A DNA stretch of 6,802 nucleotides from NCBI GenBank assembly GCA_934539295.1, contig CAKTCN010000064.1, positions 1 to 6,802 of the forward strand, read 5' to 3'. A model generated the notes under the pieces. The model searched no databases and was not told the DNA's origin. It saw nothing but the letters and a program-made list of their open reading frames with translations. Positions 5,644-6,802 of this stretch are shown here, piece by piece. This DNA comes from an uncultured Allosphingosinicella sp. GTDB taxonomy: Bacteria; Pseudomonadota; Alphaproteobacteria; Sphingomonadales; Sphingomonadaceae. Both the position numbers and the translations under genes were made by a program. Position 1 is the first letter of the stretch. Each line of letters opens with the position of its first letter.

Positions 5644-6636
5644 ATGGCGGGTGAGAGCGAAATGGAGATCAGTCCCGGCTACGACGATGTTGTCGCGGCA
5701 GCGGCCCGGATCGAGGGCGTTGCAAATCGCACGCCGGTATTCACGTCCCGCACGCTCGATGCCCTCACCGGTGCCCGCATCTTCTTCAAGATGGAGAATC
5801 TGCAGCGCGTCGGCGCCTTCAAGTTCCGCGGCGCATACAACGCGATTGCAGCGCTCCCGCCCGCGGAGCGGAAGCGTGGCGTCCTCGCTTATTCGTCCGG
5901 TAATCATGCTCAGGCGGTTGCGCTCGCCGCCAGCTTGCTTGGGATCGAGGCAACCATCGTCATGCCGACGGACGCTCCGGCGACAAAGCTGGCCGCCACG
6001 CGAGGCTATGGCGCGAAGGTTGTCAGCTACGATCGGCATAGGGAGAGCAGGGAGGAGATCGCCGCTACGCTTTCACGCGAACTTGGGCTCGCCGTGGTTC
6101 CGCCCTTCGATCATCTGCTGGTGATCGCAGGGCAGGGGACGGCAGCCAAGGAATTGTTCGAGGAGGTCGGCACGCTCGATGCGCTTTACGTGCCGGTGGG
6201 TGGCGGAGGCCTGTTGTCCGGCAGCGCATTGTCCGCCCGCGCGCTTGCACCTGGCTGCAAGGTAATCGGGGTGGAGCCTCAGGCCGGAGATGACGGCGTG
6301 CAAGCACTCCAGGCCGGTAAGATCGTGAAGATCCCGACTCCGAACACCATCGCGGACGGAGCGCAGACGCAGGCTTTGGGCAGGCTCACCTTCGGGATCA
6401 TCCAACGCCATGTCGACGCACTCGTCACCGTCGATGATGATGCCCTGCGTCGGCAGATGCAGGTGTTCATGTCGACTATGAAGACGGTGGTGGAGCCGAC
6501 CGGCTGCCTGGGCGCCGCCGCCGCAATCGCCAGGGCAGGACCAGGTGCGCGCGTCGGTGTGATCGTCAGCGGTGGCAACGTCGACGCAGCCGCCTTTTGC
6601 AGGCACATCGATGGTCTTGAACCTGCGGCGACCTGA
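5644..6636 (+). CDS. PLP-dependent serine/threonine dehydratase-family enzyme (ammonia-lyase or racemase type)
   Basis: A 330-residue cytoplasmic fold-type II PLP enzyme that should deaminate or racemise a hydroxy-amino acid (threonine, serine or 3-hydroxyaspartate). The PLP lysine is K60 in GAFKFRGAYNA. SSGNHAQA follows at 84-91, and S85 lines up with the serine used by serine racemase on the opposite face. The phosphate-binding tetraglycine loop is GGGG (186-189) and the pyridine-N contact is S309 in SGGN. E211, G215 and D217 in EPQAGDD match the divalent-metal site of eukaryotic serine racemase and threo-3-hydroxyaspartate ammonia-lyase. There is no C-terminal ACT regulatory domain, so it is not the long biosynthetic IlvA form and is unlikely to be isoleucine-inhibited. 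Deaminase, threo-3-hydroxyaspartate lyase and racemase activities cannot be separated by reading. It is divergent from the oxidoreductase gene and ends before a hairpin terminator, so it is probably a single-gene unit. Confidence 0.92.
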   Translation: MAGESEMEISPGYDDVVAAAARIEGVANRTPVFTSRTLDALTGARIFFKMENLQRVGAFKFRGAYNAIAALPPAERKRGVLAYSSGNHAQAVALAASLLGIEATIVMPTDAPATKLAATRGYGAKVVSYDRHRESREEIAATLSRELGLAVVPPFDHLLVIAGQGTAAKELFEEVGTLDALYVPVGGGGLLSGSALSARALAPGCKVIGVEPQAGDDGVQALQAGKIVKIPTPNTIADGAQTQALGRLTFGIIQRHVDALVTVDDDALRRQMQVFMSTMKTVVEPTGCLGAAAAIARAGPGARVGVIVSGGNVDAAAFCRHIDGLEPAAT

Positions 6637-6693
6637 CCATGGGGAGCTTGGTGTAAGGGGTCGCTGGGTAACTCAATCCGGCGAGCAGCATCA

Positions 6694-6733
6694 GCTGCCG
6701 CGTTCGGCAAACCGCGCGGCAGCGCGCAGTTTT
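6694..6733 (+). terminator. Probable Rho-independent terminator after the PLP enzyme gene
   Basis: GCTGCCGCG (6694-6702) pairs perfectly with CGCGGCAGC (6715-6723). The loop can add CGG (6705-6707) with CCG (6712-6714) around a CAAA tetraloop after a TT bulge. A T4 run (6730-6733) starts 6 bases after the stem, so the T-tract is short and displaced, but the stem is strong. Confidence 0.6.
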
Positions 6734-6768
6734 CCCGGACTTTTCCACATTTTCTTTGGATATGGTTG

Positions 6769-6797
6769 TTGACGACTCGTTTGTGTCTCGTCATATG
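6769..6797 (+). promoter_or_regulatory. Possible promoter/operator at the right edge
   Basis: TTGACG (6769-6774) is a good -35 match. A 17-base spacer gives CATATG (6792-6797), only a weak -10. The inverted repeat TGACGA (6770-6775) and TCGTCA (6788-6793), separated by 12 bases, lies across the spacer as an operator might. The gene it would serve is outside the window. The rest of 6637-6802 has no credible gene. Confidence 0.25.
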
Positions 6798-6802
6798 GCG
6801 CT

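Noticed and set aside
6572..6772. 66-codon open frame across the PLP gene end and terminator
   Set aside because: It overlaps the end of a well-supported gene in another frame and runs through the terminator hairpin, with no ribosome site or motif.
6795..6802. ATG at 6795 as the start of a next gene
   Set aside because: No Shine-Dalgarno sequence precedes it and only two further codons are visible.

Overview
The window is GC-rich, densely coding DNA that most resembles an alphaproteobacterium of the sphingomonad/Caulobacter type. The clues are a TonB-dependent receptor N-terminus with the 'EEIVVTGIRASLREAVDIKR' style common in those groups, a twin-arginine-exported Gfo/Idh/MocA oxidoreductase, and LacI-type operator-like sites next to sugar genes. 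This assignment is inferred from protein style; there is no rRNA or other taxonomic marker here.

Layout from left to right: (1) the N-terminal 110 codons of a TonB-dependent outer-membrane receptor on the minus strand, running off the left edge; (2) a 262-base divergent regulatory region with a LacI-like 14-mer and a TTGACA box; (3) a complete secreted glycoside hydrolase family 3 enzyme (plus strand, 595-2826); (4) an 80-base gap with a hairpin, then a complete 12-helix MFS transporter (plus, 2907-4100) that lacks a Shine-Dalgarno sequence; (5) only 3 bases further on, tail to tail, a Tat-exported Gfo/Idh/MocA oxidoreductase (minus, 4104-5546); (6) a 97-base divergent gap with a half-conserved xyl-box-like site; (7) a complete PLP-dependent serine/threonine dehydratase-family enzyme (plus, 5644-6636); (8) a probable intrinsic terminator, T-tract-rich DNA and a small inverted repeat at the right edge.

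The first four genes read as a small carbohydrate-utilisation locus. The receptor would import glycosides across the outer membrane, the periplasmic GH3 enzyme would release monosaccharides, the MFS protein would carry products across the inner membrane, and the periplasmic oxidoreductase would act on a sugar or glycoside. The exact sugar cannot be read from sequence. The PLP enzyme is amino-acid metabolism (hydroxy-amino-acid ammonia-lyase or racemase type) and has no obvious link except that it shares a divergent promoter region with the oxidoreductase. No mobile elements, CRISPR arrays, tRNAs or rRNAs were seen. The gene families are all known. The most unusual points are the oxidoreductase active-site and cysteine pattern in an exported protein, and the possible paired LacI-type operators.
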